This document shows, piece after piece, positions 33,747 to 42,346 of a DNA stretch of 64,000 nucleotides. Made by a program: the position numbers and the translations under genes. Within the stretch, counting starts at the first letter, position 1. Each line of letters begins with the position of its first letter. The notes under the pieces were generated by a model. The model did not search any database and was not told the origin of the DNA. It worked only from the letters and a program-made list of their open reading frames with translations. Source of the DNA: Paenibacillus peoriae KCTC 3763 (lineage in GTDB: Bacteria; Bacillota; Bacilli; Paenibacillales; Paenibacillaceae); contig NZ_AGFX01000001.1 of assembly GCF_000236805.1 (NCBI RefSeq), positions 1 through 64,000 of the forward strand, given 5' to 3'.

Positions 33747-35162
33747 ATGAAGCATATAGAGCTATTATCCGAAGATATTGAACGACAACGGGATAAAATC
33801 ATTCGCATCAGCGAGCAAATATGGCAGTATGCAGAAACACGCTTCGAGGAATACCAATCTGTCGAGCTGTTATGCCGTAGTCTGGAAGAGGAGGGCTTCG
33901 CTGTAGAGCGCGGTGTGGGCGGTATCGAAACGGCCTTCATCGGGAGCTATGGCAGCGGCAAGCCTATTATCGCATTTCTCGGAGAATATGACGCTTTATC
34001 AGGACTCAGCCAGCTTAAAGGCATTGCCCGGCAGGAGCCAGTAGAAAAGGGGGGCAACGGTCACGGCTGCGGTCATCATTTGCTCGGCTCGGCCTCCTTG
34101 GCGGCAGCAGTTGCGCTTAAAAATATGATAGAGCAAAGCGGATTGTCGGGAACAGTCCGTTACTACGGCTGTCCCGGTGAAGAAGGTGGCTCGGGCAAGG
34201 CATTTATGGCGCGCGCAGGATTGTTTGATGATGTTGATTTTTCGCTGTGCTGGCATCCGATGGACTATAACAGCATTATGTCTGTGAGCACATTGGCCAA
34301 TGTGCAGGTCTATTTTCGTTTTAAAGGCAAAAGCGCACATGCCGCCGCCGCTCCTCATCTAGGTCGAAGTGCACTGGATGCCGTTGAGTTGATGAACATC
34401 GGTGCGAACTACTTGCGCGAGCATATTGTGCAGGACGCGCGTCTGCATTATGCGATCACGAACGGCGGAGGCTTTTCACCTAATGTGGTGCAGGCGAATG
34501 CGGAAGTGCTGTATTTGATCAGGGCACCGCAAGCGTCGCAGGTGCAGCATATTTACAACCGGGTCTGCGATATTGCTCGCGGAGCGGCACTGATGACAGG
34601 GACGGAGGTTGAAATCGTATTCGACAAGGCATGCTCCAACCTGATGCCTAGCCCGGTGCTGGAGCAGACCATGTACCGCGTGTTCGGGCAACTGGGCGTA
34701 CCGGAATTTACGGCGGAAGAACTGGCCTATGCCGCCGAAATACGTACGACATTGGATGAGCAGGAGCGCGCAGGAATCGTGGTCAAATATCCGGGGTTGC
34801 GCGGGAAGGATGTGGACGATATGCTTCAGCCATATTCAGGCACCGAGCCGTTGTACGGGTCAACCGATGTCGGCGACGTAAGCTGGATTACGCCGACCGT
34901 ACAGTGCACGACCGCTTGTTTTCCTGTAGGAACACAGGCGCATACGTGGCAGTGGGTGGCCTCAGGTGCGACCTCCATCGGCCACAAGGGCATGCTGCAT
35001 GCCGCCAAGGTTATGGCTGCTACAGCCGCCGAGCTGCTGGAGCAGCCGGAGCTGGTAGCGATGGCGCAGGCTGACCTGCGGGCCAGACTCGGCGATCAGC
35101 CATATGTATGCCCGATACCACCGGAAATCAAGCCCGGGGCTAATAAGGTGCGAGTTCAGTAG
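33747..35162 (+). CDS. abgB: M20 family amidohydrolase, AbgB-like
   Basis: A 471-residue M20D metallohydrolase, the partner of the AbgA-like protein. It has IAFLGEYDALSGLSQ, GNGHGCGHHLLG (metal ligands), GCPGEEGGSGKAFM and DVGDVSWITPTVQC, all as in AbgB. The dimerisation domain lies near 180-300. The start ATG has AAAGGTGGG upstream and lies 19 bp after the previous gene. The dipeptide substrate may be a folate breakdown product or another aminoacyl-glutamate; the sequence alone does not settle it. Confidence 0.87.
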   Translation: MKHIELLSEDIERQRDKIIRISEQIWQYAETRFEEYQSVELLCRSLEEEGFAVERGVGGIETAFIGSYGSGKPIIAFLGEYDALSGLSQLKGIARQEPVEKGGNGHGCGHHLLGSASLAAAVALKNMIEQSGLSGTVRYYGCPGEEGGSGKAFMARAGLFDDVDFSLCWHPMDYNSIMSVSTLANVQVYFRFKGKSAHAAAAPHLGRSALDAVELMNIGANYLREHIVQDARLHYAITNGGGFSPNVVQANAEVLYLIRAPQASQVQHIYNRVCDIARGAALMTGTEVEIVFDKACSNLMPSPVLEQTMYRVFGQLGVPEFTAEELAYAAEIRTTLDEQERAGIVVKYPGLRGKDVDDMLQPYSGTEPLYGSTDVGDVSWITPTVQCTTACFPVGTQAHTWQWVASGATSIGHKGMLHAAKVMAATAAELLEQPELVAMAQADLRARLGDQPYVCPIPPEIKPGANKVRVQ

Positions 35163-35256
35163 TGAAACACTATTATGATTCGATTCGAATGGGGCTTTTG
35201 CGAGAAGAGTGGAAGCAGTAAGATCCCTTTTTTTATGCCTTAACATAGACTTGATC

Positions 35257-35289
35257 AAGCTGTCGGGATGCTCCCGGCGGCTTTTTTTG
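35257..35289 (+). terminator. Terminator after abgB
   Basis: GCTGTCGGGA and TCCCGGCGGC pair with minor mismatch, followed by TTTTTTT. Confidence 0.8.
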
Positions 35290-35314
35290 CATGTTGTACT
35301 CCTTTCAAAAAAAT

Positions 35315-35342
35315 TTGACAGATAAGAGATGGCTGATATAAT
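35315..35342 (+). promoter_or_regulatory. Sigma-A-type promoter of iron-siderophore operon
   Basis: TTGACA at 35315 and TATAAT at 35337 with a 16-bp spacer, 19 bp upstream of a Fur box. Confidence 0.75.
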
Positions 35343-35360
35343 TTATCCTAGTTGATTTTT

Positions 35361-35380
35361 TGATAATGATTATCATTATT
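35361..35380. promoter_or_regulatory. Fur box
   Basis: TGATAATGATTATCATTATT: the first 15 bp match the Bacillus Fur core TGATAAT-N-ATTATCA exactly. It lies just past the expected +1, where Fur with iron would block transcription. Confidence 0.9.
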
Positions 35381-35443
35381 GGAGGGAGGACAGGGCAGAA
35401 GCTTGGTACAGGGTTATGGAGAACAGGCTCCCTTGGTTAGAAC

Positions 35444-36397
35444 ATGAAATTGCGTTATTTAATACTGGCTTTTCTGGTACTGGCCTTTGCCTCGGTTTTT
35501 ATCGGTGTTCATGATGTAACTCCGCTCGATTTGTTCCGCTTGACCGATGATCAGGCGCAGGTGCTCCTGATTAGCAGACTTCCACGCTTGATCAGCATTA
35601 TTATTGCAGGAGCGAGTATGAGCATCTGCGGGCTGATCATGCAGCAGCTTACCCGGAACCGGTTTGTATCGCCTACTACTGCAGGGACGATGGATGCGGC
35701 ACGCTTGGGTGTCTTGGTTGCGATCATGGTGTTTGGAGCAGCCGGATTTTGGACAAAGATGCTGGCGGCCTTCAGTTTTGCTCTTGCCGGGACACTTGTT
35801 TTTATGAAAATACTGGATAAGATTCGTTTCAAGGACCCGATATTTATCCCGCTGGTTGGTTTGATGTTCGGGGGCATTTTGAATTCAGTGACGACCTTCT
35901 TTGCTTATAAATACAATCTGATCCAGAGCATTTCCTCATGGATGCAGGGGGATTTTTCTCTGATTATGAGCGGTCGCTACGAGATGCTGTACCTTAGTGT
36001 TCCTTTGGTTGTGCTGGCGTACATCTATGCGAATCGTTTCACAATTGCAGGCATGGGCGAGGATTTTGCGGCAAATTTGGGCGTACATTACAGGCGCACC
36101 GTCAACGTTGGTCTGGTGATTGTGGCTTTGGTTTCCTCTGTTGTCATCTTAACCGTGGGGACGATTCCCTTTCTGGGGCTGGTTGTACCCAATCTGGTCA
36201 GCATGTACATGGGGGATAATCTGAAGAAAAGCCTGGCTCATACAGCGACTCTTGGCGCCGTTTTTGTGCTGTTTTGCGATATTTTGGGACGGGTCATCAT
36301 TTATCCGTATGAAATCTCTGTAGGGCTTACCGTGGGTGTGATCGGGAGCGCGCTGTTCTTGTATTTGCTGTTGAGGAGAAGGGCCTATGAATCCTAA
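35444..36397 (+). CDS. yclN: Iron-siderophore ABC transporter permease (YclN-like)
   Basis: A 317-residue FecCD-family permease with about nine membrane helices. Family segments are LPRLISIIIAGASMSICGLIMQ, TAGTMDAARLGVL and GTIPFLGLVVPNLVSM near the ATPase-contact helix. It matches the YclN side of the B. subtilis yclNOPQ importer for petrobactin-like catecholate siderophores. It is first in a five-gene set behind a Fur box. The ribosome binding site is weak, with no good AGGAGG before the ATG. It overlaps the next gene by 11 bp. Confidence 0.9.
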   Translation: MKLRYLILAFLVLAFASVFIGVHDVTPLDLFRLTDDQAQVLLISRLPRLISIIIAGASMSICGLIMQQLTRNRFVSPTTAGTMDAARLGVLVAIMVFGAAGFWTKMLAAFSFALAGTLVFMKILDKIRFKDPIFIPLVGLMFGGILNSVTTFFAYKYNLIQSISSWMQGDFSLIMSGRYEMLYLSVPLVVLAYIYANRFTIAGMGEDFAANLGVHYRRTVNVGLVIVALVSSVVILTVGTIPFLGLVVPNLVSMYMGDNLKKSLAHTATLGAVFVLFCDILGRVIIYPYEISVGLTVGVIGSALFLYLLLRRRAYES

Positions 36398-37337
36398 ATT
36401 AAAAATCGGAATATTAGCTGCTGCCGCGCTGCTGCTGATTGTTGCTTTTGTGTTTGTAGATCTTCCGCATACCTGGCACTACGCGCTGCCGCGACGATTG
36501 AAAAAGATCGCAGCCTTCATCCTGACAGGTGGCTCGATTGCTTTTGCAACGGTTATTTTCCAGACGATCACAAATAACAAGATTTTGACTCCGGGTATTA
36601 TCGGGCTGGATTCACTGTATATGCTGATTCAGACCACCATTGTGTTTGCGTTTGGCTCGGTGCCGTTCATTTCGACCAGCAGAGAGCTGAATTTTTTGTT
36701 GTCCGTAGGCTTGATGGTGCTGTTCGCGGGTCTGCTGTACAAATTAATTTTTCGCAAGGATGGGCGCGGGATTTATGTGCTTTTGCTGATTGGTCTGGTG
36801 TTCGGTACGCTGTTCAATAGCCTGTCCACCTTTATGGAAGTGCTGATTGACCCGAACGAATTTGCCAAAATTCAGGACAAAAGCTTTGCCAGCTTCAGCA
36901 ATGTGAATACCGAGCTGCTGTGGCTATCCGTCGTGATTCTTGTGCTTGTATTCGCTTATGCATGGAGGTTCATCAAGTATCTGGATGTGCTGTCACTTGG
37001 GCGGGAGCATGCGATTAACCTGGGACTTCCATACGGTTTTATCATCAAAAGACTGCTGATTATCGTAGCCATTCTCATTTCCATTTCCACAGCGCTTGTC
37101 GGACCGATTACGTTTCTCGGGTTGATTGTGGCGAATGTGGCTTATCAAGTGATGAAAACCTATCAGCACCGCTATATTATTCCGGCCTCGATCTGTGTTA
37201 GCGTGATTGCTTTGGCAGGATGCCAGCTGCTGGCAGAGCGGGTTTTTGACTTAACGACAACGCTCAGTGTCATTATTAACTTTATCGGGGGGGTGTACTT
37301 CCTGTACCTTTTGCTGCGGGAAAATAAATCATGGTAG
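36387..37337 (+). CDS. yclO: Iron-siderophore ABC transporter permease (YclO-like)
   Basis: A 316-residue FecCD-family permease, partner of the preceding one. Family segments are LPRRLKKIAAFILTGGSIAFATVIFQ, TPGIIGLDSLYML and GPITFLGLIVANVAY. About nine hydrophobic helices are visible. It overlaps the upstream permease by 11 bp and the ATPase gene by 7 bp, so the three are probably translated together. Confidence 0.9.
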   Translation: MNPKLKIGILAAAALLLIVAFVFVDLPHTWHYALPRRLKKIAAFILTGGSIAFATVIFQTITNNKILTPGIIGLDSLYMLIQTTIVFAFGSVPFISTSRELNFLLSVGLMVLFAGLLYKLIFRKDGRGIYVLLLIGLVFGTLFNSLSTFMEVLIDPNEFAKIQDKSFASFSNVNTELLWLSVVILVLVFAYAWRFIKYLDVLSLGREHAINLGLPYGFIIKRLLIIVAILISISTALVGPITFLGLIVANVAYQVMKTYQHRYIIPASICVSVIALAGCQLLAERVFDLTTTLSVIINFIGGVYFLYLLLRENKSW

Positions 37338-38089
37338 AAGTCAAGAACGTATCCAAACGCTACGGGAATAAAAATGTGGTGGATCAGGTATCCGTCACCG
37401 TCCCAAAAGGCACCATTACCTCCTTTATCGGGCCTAATGGCGCGGGAAAAAGCACTTTGTTGTCGATGATCAGCCGCCTGACAGACAGCGATGAGGGAGA
37501 AATCCTCATTGATGGACAGGCCATAAGCTTGACCAAAAGCGAGGAGCTGGCGCGTAAAATATCTATTTTAAAACAGACGAATGATGTGAATATCCGCCTA
37601 ACCGTGAAGGAACTGGTGAGCTTCGGTCGTTTTCCGTACTCCAAGGGAAGATTGAACAGCGAGGATCGCAAAATGGTAGAGCAGTCCCTGGCTTATATGG
37701 GGCTGGAGGATATGAAGGACAAGCACATTCATTTGCTTAGTGGTGGACAGCGGCAGCGGGCTTTCATTGCCATGATTCTGGCTCAGGACACGGACTACAT
37801 ACTGCTGGATGAGCCGCTAAACAATTTGGATATGAAGCACTCGGTTCAGATTATGAAGACATTGCGCAATTTGGTGGATGATCTGGGCAAAACGATTCTG
37901 GTGGTGCTTCACGACATCAACTTTGCTTCCTGTTATTCGGACTATATTGTGGGCATGAAGGACGGCAGGCTGCTAAAGCAAGGAACCGCCGATGAGATGA
38001 TTGACAGCCAGGTATTACAGGATTTGTACGATATGGATATTCCGATTCAACAGATCGGTAATCATAAAATTTGTGTGTATTTTAAATAA
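37331..38089 (+). CDS. yclP: Iron-siderophore ABC transporter ATP-binding protein (YclP-like)
   Basis: A 252-residue FecE-type ATPase with Walker A GPNGAGKST, signature LSGGQRQRAF, Walker B YILLDEP with LNNLD, and switch His in VLHDINFA. It energises the two permeases. The start overlaps the upstream stop region by 7 bp. The C-terminus (HKICVYFK) is typical of the YclP group. Confidence 0.92.
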   Translation: MVEVKNVSKRYGNKNVVDQVSVTVPKGTITSFIGPNGAGKSTLLSMISRLTDSDEGEILIDGQAISLTKSEELARKISILKQTNDVNIRLTVKELVSFGRFPYSKGRLNSEDRKMVEQSLAYMGLEDMKDKHIHLLSGGQRQRAFIAMILAQDTDYILLDEPLNNLDMKHSVQIMKTLRNLVDDLGKTILVVLHDINFASCYSDYIVGMKDGRLLKQGTADEMIDSQVLQDLYDMDIPIQQIGNHKICVYFK

Positions 38090-38101
38090 GGGGGAATTCA
38101 A

Positions 38102-39088
38102 ATGAAGAAAAATATGATGCTGCTCACGTTGATGCTGGTGTTGGTGCTGATTGTATCAGCCTGTGGTAAAGCAGCTCCGGCTGCTCAGGAGACGACGGGT
38201 AACGGCTCATCCTCTGCTGCAACAACCGAAGCCAAAACGATCGAGGTCAAGCATGCACTGGATGAAAATCCGGTTAAGGTCAAGGTTAATCCGAAAAATG
38301 TCGTCGTTTTTGATTTTGGTGCGCTGGATACGCTGGACAAGCTGGGGGTGGATGTTGCGGCGGTAGCACAGCAGGATCTTCCTACGTATTTGAGCAAATA
38401 TAAGGATTCCAAATATGCAAGTGCCGGTACGCTGTTTGAACCGGATTACGAGAAAATCAGTGATTTGTCTCCTGAATTGATCATCATCGGGGGCAGACAG
38501 GCAGATGCATACAAAGAACTAAGCAAAATTGCACCCACGATTTCGCTCGCTGTAGACACCAAGGATTATGTGAATTCTTTCAAGAAAAATGTTGAAACGC
38601 TGGGCCAAATCTTCGACAAAGAGGATGCTGCCAAACAGGAACTGGCTGCGATTGATAGCTCCATCAAGGCCGTACATGACAAGGCTGTAGCAAGCAAAGC
38701 CAAAGGCTTGATCGTACTGACGAACGAAGGAAGCCTGAGCGCGTATGGTTCACAATCCCGATTTGGTATCATTCATGATGCTTTTGGTGTCACACCTGTA
38801 GATCCTGACATTAAAGTATCCACGCATGGACAAAAGGTATCTTTTGAATATGTACAGCAAAAAAATCCGGATTATATCTTTGTCGTAGACCGCGGAGCTG
38901 TGGTGGTAGAAGAAGGCAAGGAACAGATTTCAGGCAAACAAACGCTTGAAAATGAATTGGTGAAGAAAACGAACGCTTATAAAAACGGCCATATTGTTTA
39001 TCTTGATCCAAACTACTGGTATTTGTCAGGCAACGGTCTGGAATCTGTGTCTGAAATGATCAAGGAAATCGACGCTGCGCTGAAATGA
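38102..39088 (+). CDS. yclQ: Siderophore-binding lipoprotein (YclQ-like)
   Basis: A 328-residue binding protein of the FecB/FhuD class. The signal peptide ends in lipobox VSAC with lipidated Cys21, followed by an Ala/Thr/Ser-rich linker. The mature domain shows FDFGALDTLDKLGV, LSPELIIIGGRQADAYKEL and QKNPDYIFVVDRG, as in YclQ. It binds the ferric siderophore at the cell surface. AAGGGGGAA precedes the ATG. The 4-bp ATGA overlap with the esterase gene downstream links import with siderophore processing. Confidence 0.91.
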   Translation: MKKNMMLLTLMLVLVLIVSACGKAAPAAQETTGNGSSSAATTEAKTIEVKHALDENPVKVKVNPKNVVVFDFGALDTLDKLGVDVAAVAQQDLPTYLSKYKDSKYASAGTLFEPDYEKISDLSPELIIIGGRQADAYKELSKIAPTISLAVDTKDYVNSFKKNVETLGQIFDKEDAAKQELAAIDSSIKAVHDKAVASKAKGLIVLTNEGSLSAYGSQSRFGIIHDAFGVTPVDPDIKVSTHGQKVSFEYVQQKNPDYIFVVDRGAVVVEEGKEQISGKQTLENELVKKTNAYKNGHIVYLDPNYWYLSGNGLESVSEMIKEIDAALK

Positions 39089-39828
39089 GAGGGCATATAG
39101 ATGATGTTGTACTAGATGATTATCTTTTACACATCTATACACCTCCTGTCTCCACGAATGAAAATGAGCTGTATCCTGTACTATATGTACAGGATGGCAG
39201 CTCATTATTTCTAAGCAGTCTGGATGAGTTGGAGCGGCGTTTTATTGCGGGGGAGCTCCCCCGTGTCGTGCTGGTAGGCATTCAGACCGTCAATCGGCTG
39301 GATGATTATACACCTTGGCAGGCGGCGGCTCTAGTAGAAGGAAGACCTGCCTTTGGCGGGGGTGGAGATGCTTATCTGGCATTTATAGTGACACAAGTCA
39401 TGCCATACGTCGAGGCGGAATTTCCGGTTCAAACCGGACTGGAGCATACAGGAATCATCGGCGCCTCGCTGGGCGGATTGATTTCTATGTATGCCGCTTT
39501 TCGATATGCGGACGTATTTGGGCGCATCGGCTCGATTTCAGGCTCCTATTGGTATCCGGGCATGATCGGCTATATGCAGTCTGCTTCTTTTGCAACTGGA
39601 GCGGTTGGTACACACCAATTTTACGTATCCGTCGGGACGCGTGAAGGTGAGGGGAAAACGAATGTGCAGAAAGATATGGTTTCGTTAACCCTTCAGGCAC
39701 GTGAAGCGCTACTGGGACAGGGGCTTGATGAAAAGGATATTCTTCTCGTGTTGGAAGAGGATGCGGTGCATCGAGTGGATTTTTTCCAGCATCAATTCCC
39801 CGAGGCCATCAAATGGTTGTTTCGATAG
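39085..39828 (+). CDS. Alpha/beta hydrolase, probable siderophore esterase
   Basis: A 247-residue esterase-D/Fes-like hydrolase. The nucleophile is in GASLGG (Ser near 131) and a likely catalytic His is in EEDAVHRVDFFQ near the end. An N-terminal YPVLYVQDG is typical of the enterobactin-esterase/BesA group. No signal peptide. Because its ATG overlaps the stop of the yclQ-like gene and it shares the Fur-controlled operon, it probably cuts imported ferric siderophore to free the iron. Substrate identity is inference; catecholate ester siderophores are the first guess. Confidence 0.82.
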   Translation: MRGHIDDVVLDDYLLHIYTPPVSTNENELYPVLYVQDGSSLFLSSLDELERRFIAGELPRVVLVGIQTVNRLDDYTPWQAAALVEGRPAFGGGGDAYLAFIVTQVMPYVEAEFPVQTGLEHTGIIGASLGGLISMYAAFRYADVFGRIGSISGSYWYPGMIGYMQSASFATGAVGTHQFYVSVGTREGEGKTNVQKDMVSLTLQAREALLGQGLDEKDILLVLEEDAVHRVDFFQHQFPEAIKWLFR

Positions 39829-39853
39829 CACAAATGGAATACGGACTTTATGC

Positions 39854-39910
39854 AATAACCCCAAAGGATTGGAGATCGTGGAGTCTCTATGCCCTTTGGG
39901 GTTATTTTTT
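39854..39910 (+). terminator. Terminator after siderophore operon
   Basis: AATAACCCCAAAGG and CCTTTGGGGTTATT form a perfect 14-bp stem, followed by TTTT. Confidence 0.9.
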
Positions 39911-39974
39911 GCGTATAATAGAATAATATTCAAAATTTGATGTTACACGTTAATGAAAGTGAGGGAACCCATAC

Positions 39975-40907
39975 ATGAAAAAAAACCGTCTGGGATCTTC
40001 GGATTTGCTGGTAGGCGAGATTGGCTTGGGATGTATGTCCATTGGCACGGAGGAGCAGCAAGGGGTTCATCTGATACATGAAGCGTTAGATAGGGGTATA
40101 AATCTGCTGGATACAGCCGATTTGTATCATCACGGGCGCAATGAGGAAATTGTCGGGGCAGCGATCCGTGGGCGACGGCAGGATGTCATCCTGGCGACCA
40201 AGGTTGGCAATCGGCGTATACCGGGGCAGGAGGGCTGGGGATGGGACCCATCCAAGCCATACATCCTGTCTGCGGTCAAAGAGAGTCTGCGTCGCCTTGG
40301 AACGGACTATATCGACCTGTACCAGCTTCATGGGGGAACGATTGACGATCCAATGGACGAAACGATTGAGGCTTTTGAACAGCTCAAAAGTGAGGGCGTT
40401 ATCCGCTATTATGGCATTTCTTCGATTCGTCCTCACGTCATTCGCGAGTATGCCCAACGCTCGAATATCGTCAGTGTTATGAATCAATATAGTTTGCTGG
40501 ATCGGCGTGCAGAGGAAGAGGTGCTGCCTTTGCTGCAGGAACGGGGAATTAGCGTGATTGCACGCGGGCCAGTTGCGAGCGGCGTATTGGTTGACGGCGG
40601 GGGAGAAAAGGCAGCGAAGGGCTATCTGGACTATGAGGAAGCGGAGCTGCTGGACGTGAGAAAGCAATTAAAGACATTCGCAGGGGCAGATCGCAGCATG
40701 GGGCAGACAGCTATCCGTTACAGCCTGTCTCATCCGGCTGTTGCGGCTGTCATCCCGGGGGCAAGCTCATTGGGACAATTGGAGCATAATACCGCAGCAG
40801 CGGATATCCCGCCATTAACCGGGCAGGAGCGACCCTACAACAAATCAGCCGGGCCAATCGTTATGATGCGCAGTACCGCTGATACGGTAAACGTGTACTC
40901 GCTCTAG
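39975..40907 (+). CDS. Aldo/keto reductase
   Basis: A 310-residue NADPH-dependent oxidoreductase of the TIM-barrel AKR family. The catalytic tetrad is visible: Asp46 and Tyr51 (LLDTADLY), Lys in ATKVG near 76 and His in YQLHGG near 119. The C-terminal part binds NADP (VAAVIPGASSLGQLEHN). The physiological carbonyl substrate is unknown. It starts at ATG behind AAGTGAGGGA. It lies after the siderophore operon terminator, so it is a separate unit. Confidence 0.88.
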   Translation: MKKNRLGSSDLLVGEIGLGCMSIGTEEQQGVHLIHEALDRGINLLDTADLYHHGRNEEIVGAAIRGRRQDVILATKVGNRRIPGQEGWGWDPSKPYILSAVKESLRRLGTDYIDLYQLHGGTIDDPMDETIEAFEQLKSEGVIRYYGISSIRPHVIREYAQRSNIVSVMNQYSLLDRRAEEEVLPLLQERGISVIARGPVASGVLVDGGGEKAAKGYLDYEEAELLDVRKQLKTFAGADRSMGQTAIRYSLSHPAVAAVIPGASSLGQLEHNTAAADIPPLTGQERPYNKSAGPIVMMRSTADTVNVYSL

Positions 40908-41013
40908 TTGCAATATATGGGAGAATCATTACAATATAAGAATAAGCTCAGGTTTATCATCCATAGATGAATATGGAGACGTTCATAAAATATACCCTAG
41001 GAGGGACACACCC

Positions 41014-41340
41014 ATGGAACGCATCGAATCACAGCAGCAATATCAGGATTTGATTAACGGTGACGGTCTGACCGTCGTGAAATTTGATACAAACTGGTGC
41101 CCGGATTGCAAGACACTGGATAAATTCATGGACGGCATTATCGAGAAAAACGCAGATAAGCGCTTCTTTGCGCTCGACGCCGAGAAATTCCAGCCGATTG
41201 CCGAGGAAAATCAGGTACGTGGCATTCCAAGCCTGCTCGTTTTCCGCAACGGCGAAAAAATTGCACATCTGCACAGCAAATATGCCAAAACGCCAGCTCA
41301 AGTTTCCGAATACCTGACTACGCTGGAATCCAAACAATAA
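41014..41340 (+). CDS. Thioredoxin family protein (YtpP-like)
   Basis: A 108-residue cytoplasmic thioredoxin-fold protein with a CPDC active site (Cys29, Cys32; WCPDC) instead of the classical CGPC. The cis-Pro loop is in RGIPSLLVF. The CPDC motif and length match the YtpP group. AGGAGG stands 8 bp before the ATG. Its redox partner is unknown. A bidirectional terminator follows. Confidence 0.88.
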   Translation: MERIESQQQYQDLINGDGLTVVKFDTNWCPDCKTLDKFMDGIIEKNADKRFFALDAEKFQPIAEENQVRGIPSLLVFRNGEKIAHLHSKYAKTPAQVSEYLTTLESKQ

Positions 41341-41410
41341 TCTGTACGCAGGCTTCAAGCATGGAATGAACATATGTATCATTTTAGCAAATATCATTTC
41401 AGCAAAATAA

Positions 41411-41460
41411 AAAAGGGATATCCAAGGGCAGATGATTCATGCCACGCGGATATCCCTTTT
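41411..41460. terminator. Bidirectional terminator between thioredoxin-like gene and uppP
   Basis: AAAAGGGATATCC and GGATATCCCTTTT form an uninterrupted 13-bp stem with A and T runs on both sides, between converging genes. Confidence 0.88.
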
Positions 41461-41485
41461 TGAATATAAAGCAACAAATAATGGC

Positions 41486-42283
41486 TTACAAAATAATGAA
41501 GAAGAACACAGCCGCCAGTACGAAGCGGTAGATGGCGAATGAGGTCAGACTCAAGCGTTTGAGCAGACCAAGGAATGTTTTGATCGCCAGCATCCCGACG
41601 ATAAATGCAGTAATAAAGCCGGCCGCGAACACTGGAAAATCGCTCATAGAAAGATGATCCATACTTTTGATCATATCAATGCCTGATGCGCCCAGCATGA
41701 CGGGAACAGATACCAAAAATGTAAATTCAGCCGCTGCCGTATGACTTACACGTGCGAATAGGCCTCCGGACATGGTTGAGCCTGAACGGGAGAAGCCTGG
41801 CCATAGAGCTAGGACCTGAAACAAACCAATCGTAAATGCTTGTTTGTACGTAATGTCATCGATGGTTTGTGATTTAATAGGTGGATGAAATTTCTCGGCG
41901 GCGATCATCAGCAGGCCCCCGATAACCAAGCTATACAAAACGGTCTCAGGACCAAACAGGTATTGCTTGATTACATCACGGAACAGCACGCCAATCAGTC
42001 CCGCAGGGATCATGGCCAAAATAATATGCAGCAGATTAAGGCGTGGCTGGGATGAGGTTCTGCGTCTGAAATCAAACAAACTCAGGAATCTGCGCCAATA
42101 CAATACGACAACCGCCATTACAGCACCTAACTGCACGATGACCTCAAACGTTTTGACCGTATCATTCTCTGTATTTAACCCGAGAAGATCAGCCGTCAGG
42201 ATCATGTGACCCGTCGAAGAGACCGGCAAAAACTCTGTCAGCCCTTCAATTATTCCCATAATAATAGATGATAAAATATCCAC
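41486..42283 (-). CDS. uppP: Undecaprenyl-diphosphatase
   Basis: A 265-residue membrane enzyme (BacA/UppP family) that dephosphorylates undecaprenyl pyrophosphate to recycle the lipid carrier for cell-wall synthesis; it also confers bacitracin tolerance. The catalytic motifs are [18 protein letters not shown] at the N-terminus and [10 protein letters not shown] near 155-165. About eight membrane helices are visible. The start codon is GTG behind AAGGAGG. It lies 63 bp after the CNNM-type gene on the same strand. Confidence 0.94.
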   Translation of the reverse strand: MDILSSIIMGIIEGLTEFLPVSSTGHMILTADLLGLNTENDTVKTFEVIVQLGAVMAVVVLYWRRFLSLFDFRRRTSSQPRLNLLHIILAMIPAGLIGVLFRDVIKQYLFGPETVLYSLVIGGLLMIAAEKFHPPIKSQTIDDITYKQAFTIGLFQVLALWPGFSRSGSTMSGGLFARVSHTAAAEFTFLVSVPVMLGASGIDMIKSMDHLSMSDFPVFAAGFITAFIVGMLAIKTFLGLLKRLSLTSFAIYRFVLAAVFFFIIL

Positions 42284-42310
42284 TTTACTAGTTCCTCCTT
42301 ACACGCGTAC

Positions 42311-42338
42311 AGGGCAAACGACTCAGGTCGTTTGCCCT
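42311..42338 (-). terminator. Perfect hairpin between CNNM-type gene and uppP
   Basis: AGGGCAAACGAC and GTCGTTTGCCCT form a 12-bp perfect stem with a 4-base loop. There is no T run after it on the minus strand, so it may be a weak terminator or an mRNA-end stabiliser between the two co-directional genes. Confidence 0.55.
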
Positions 42339-42346
42339 AAAATATG

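Noticed and set aside
35416-35444. Short upstream frame before the first siderophore permease gene, a possible leader peptide
   Set aside because: It starts at ATG 35416 out of frame with the permease, but without RBS or conservation data it cannot be supported.
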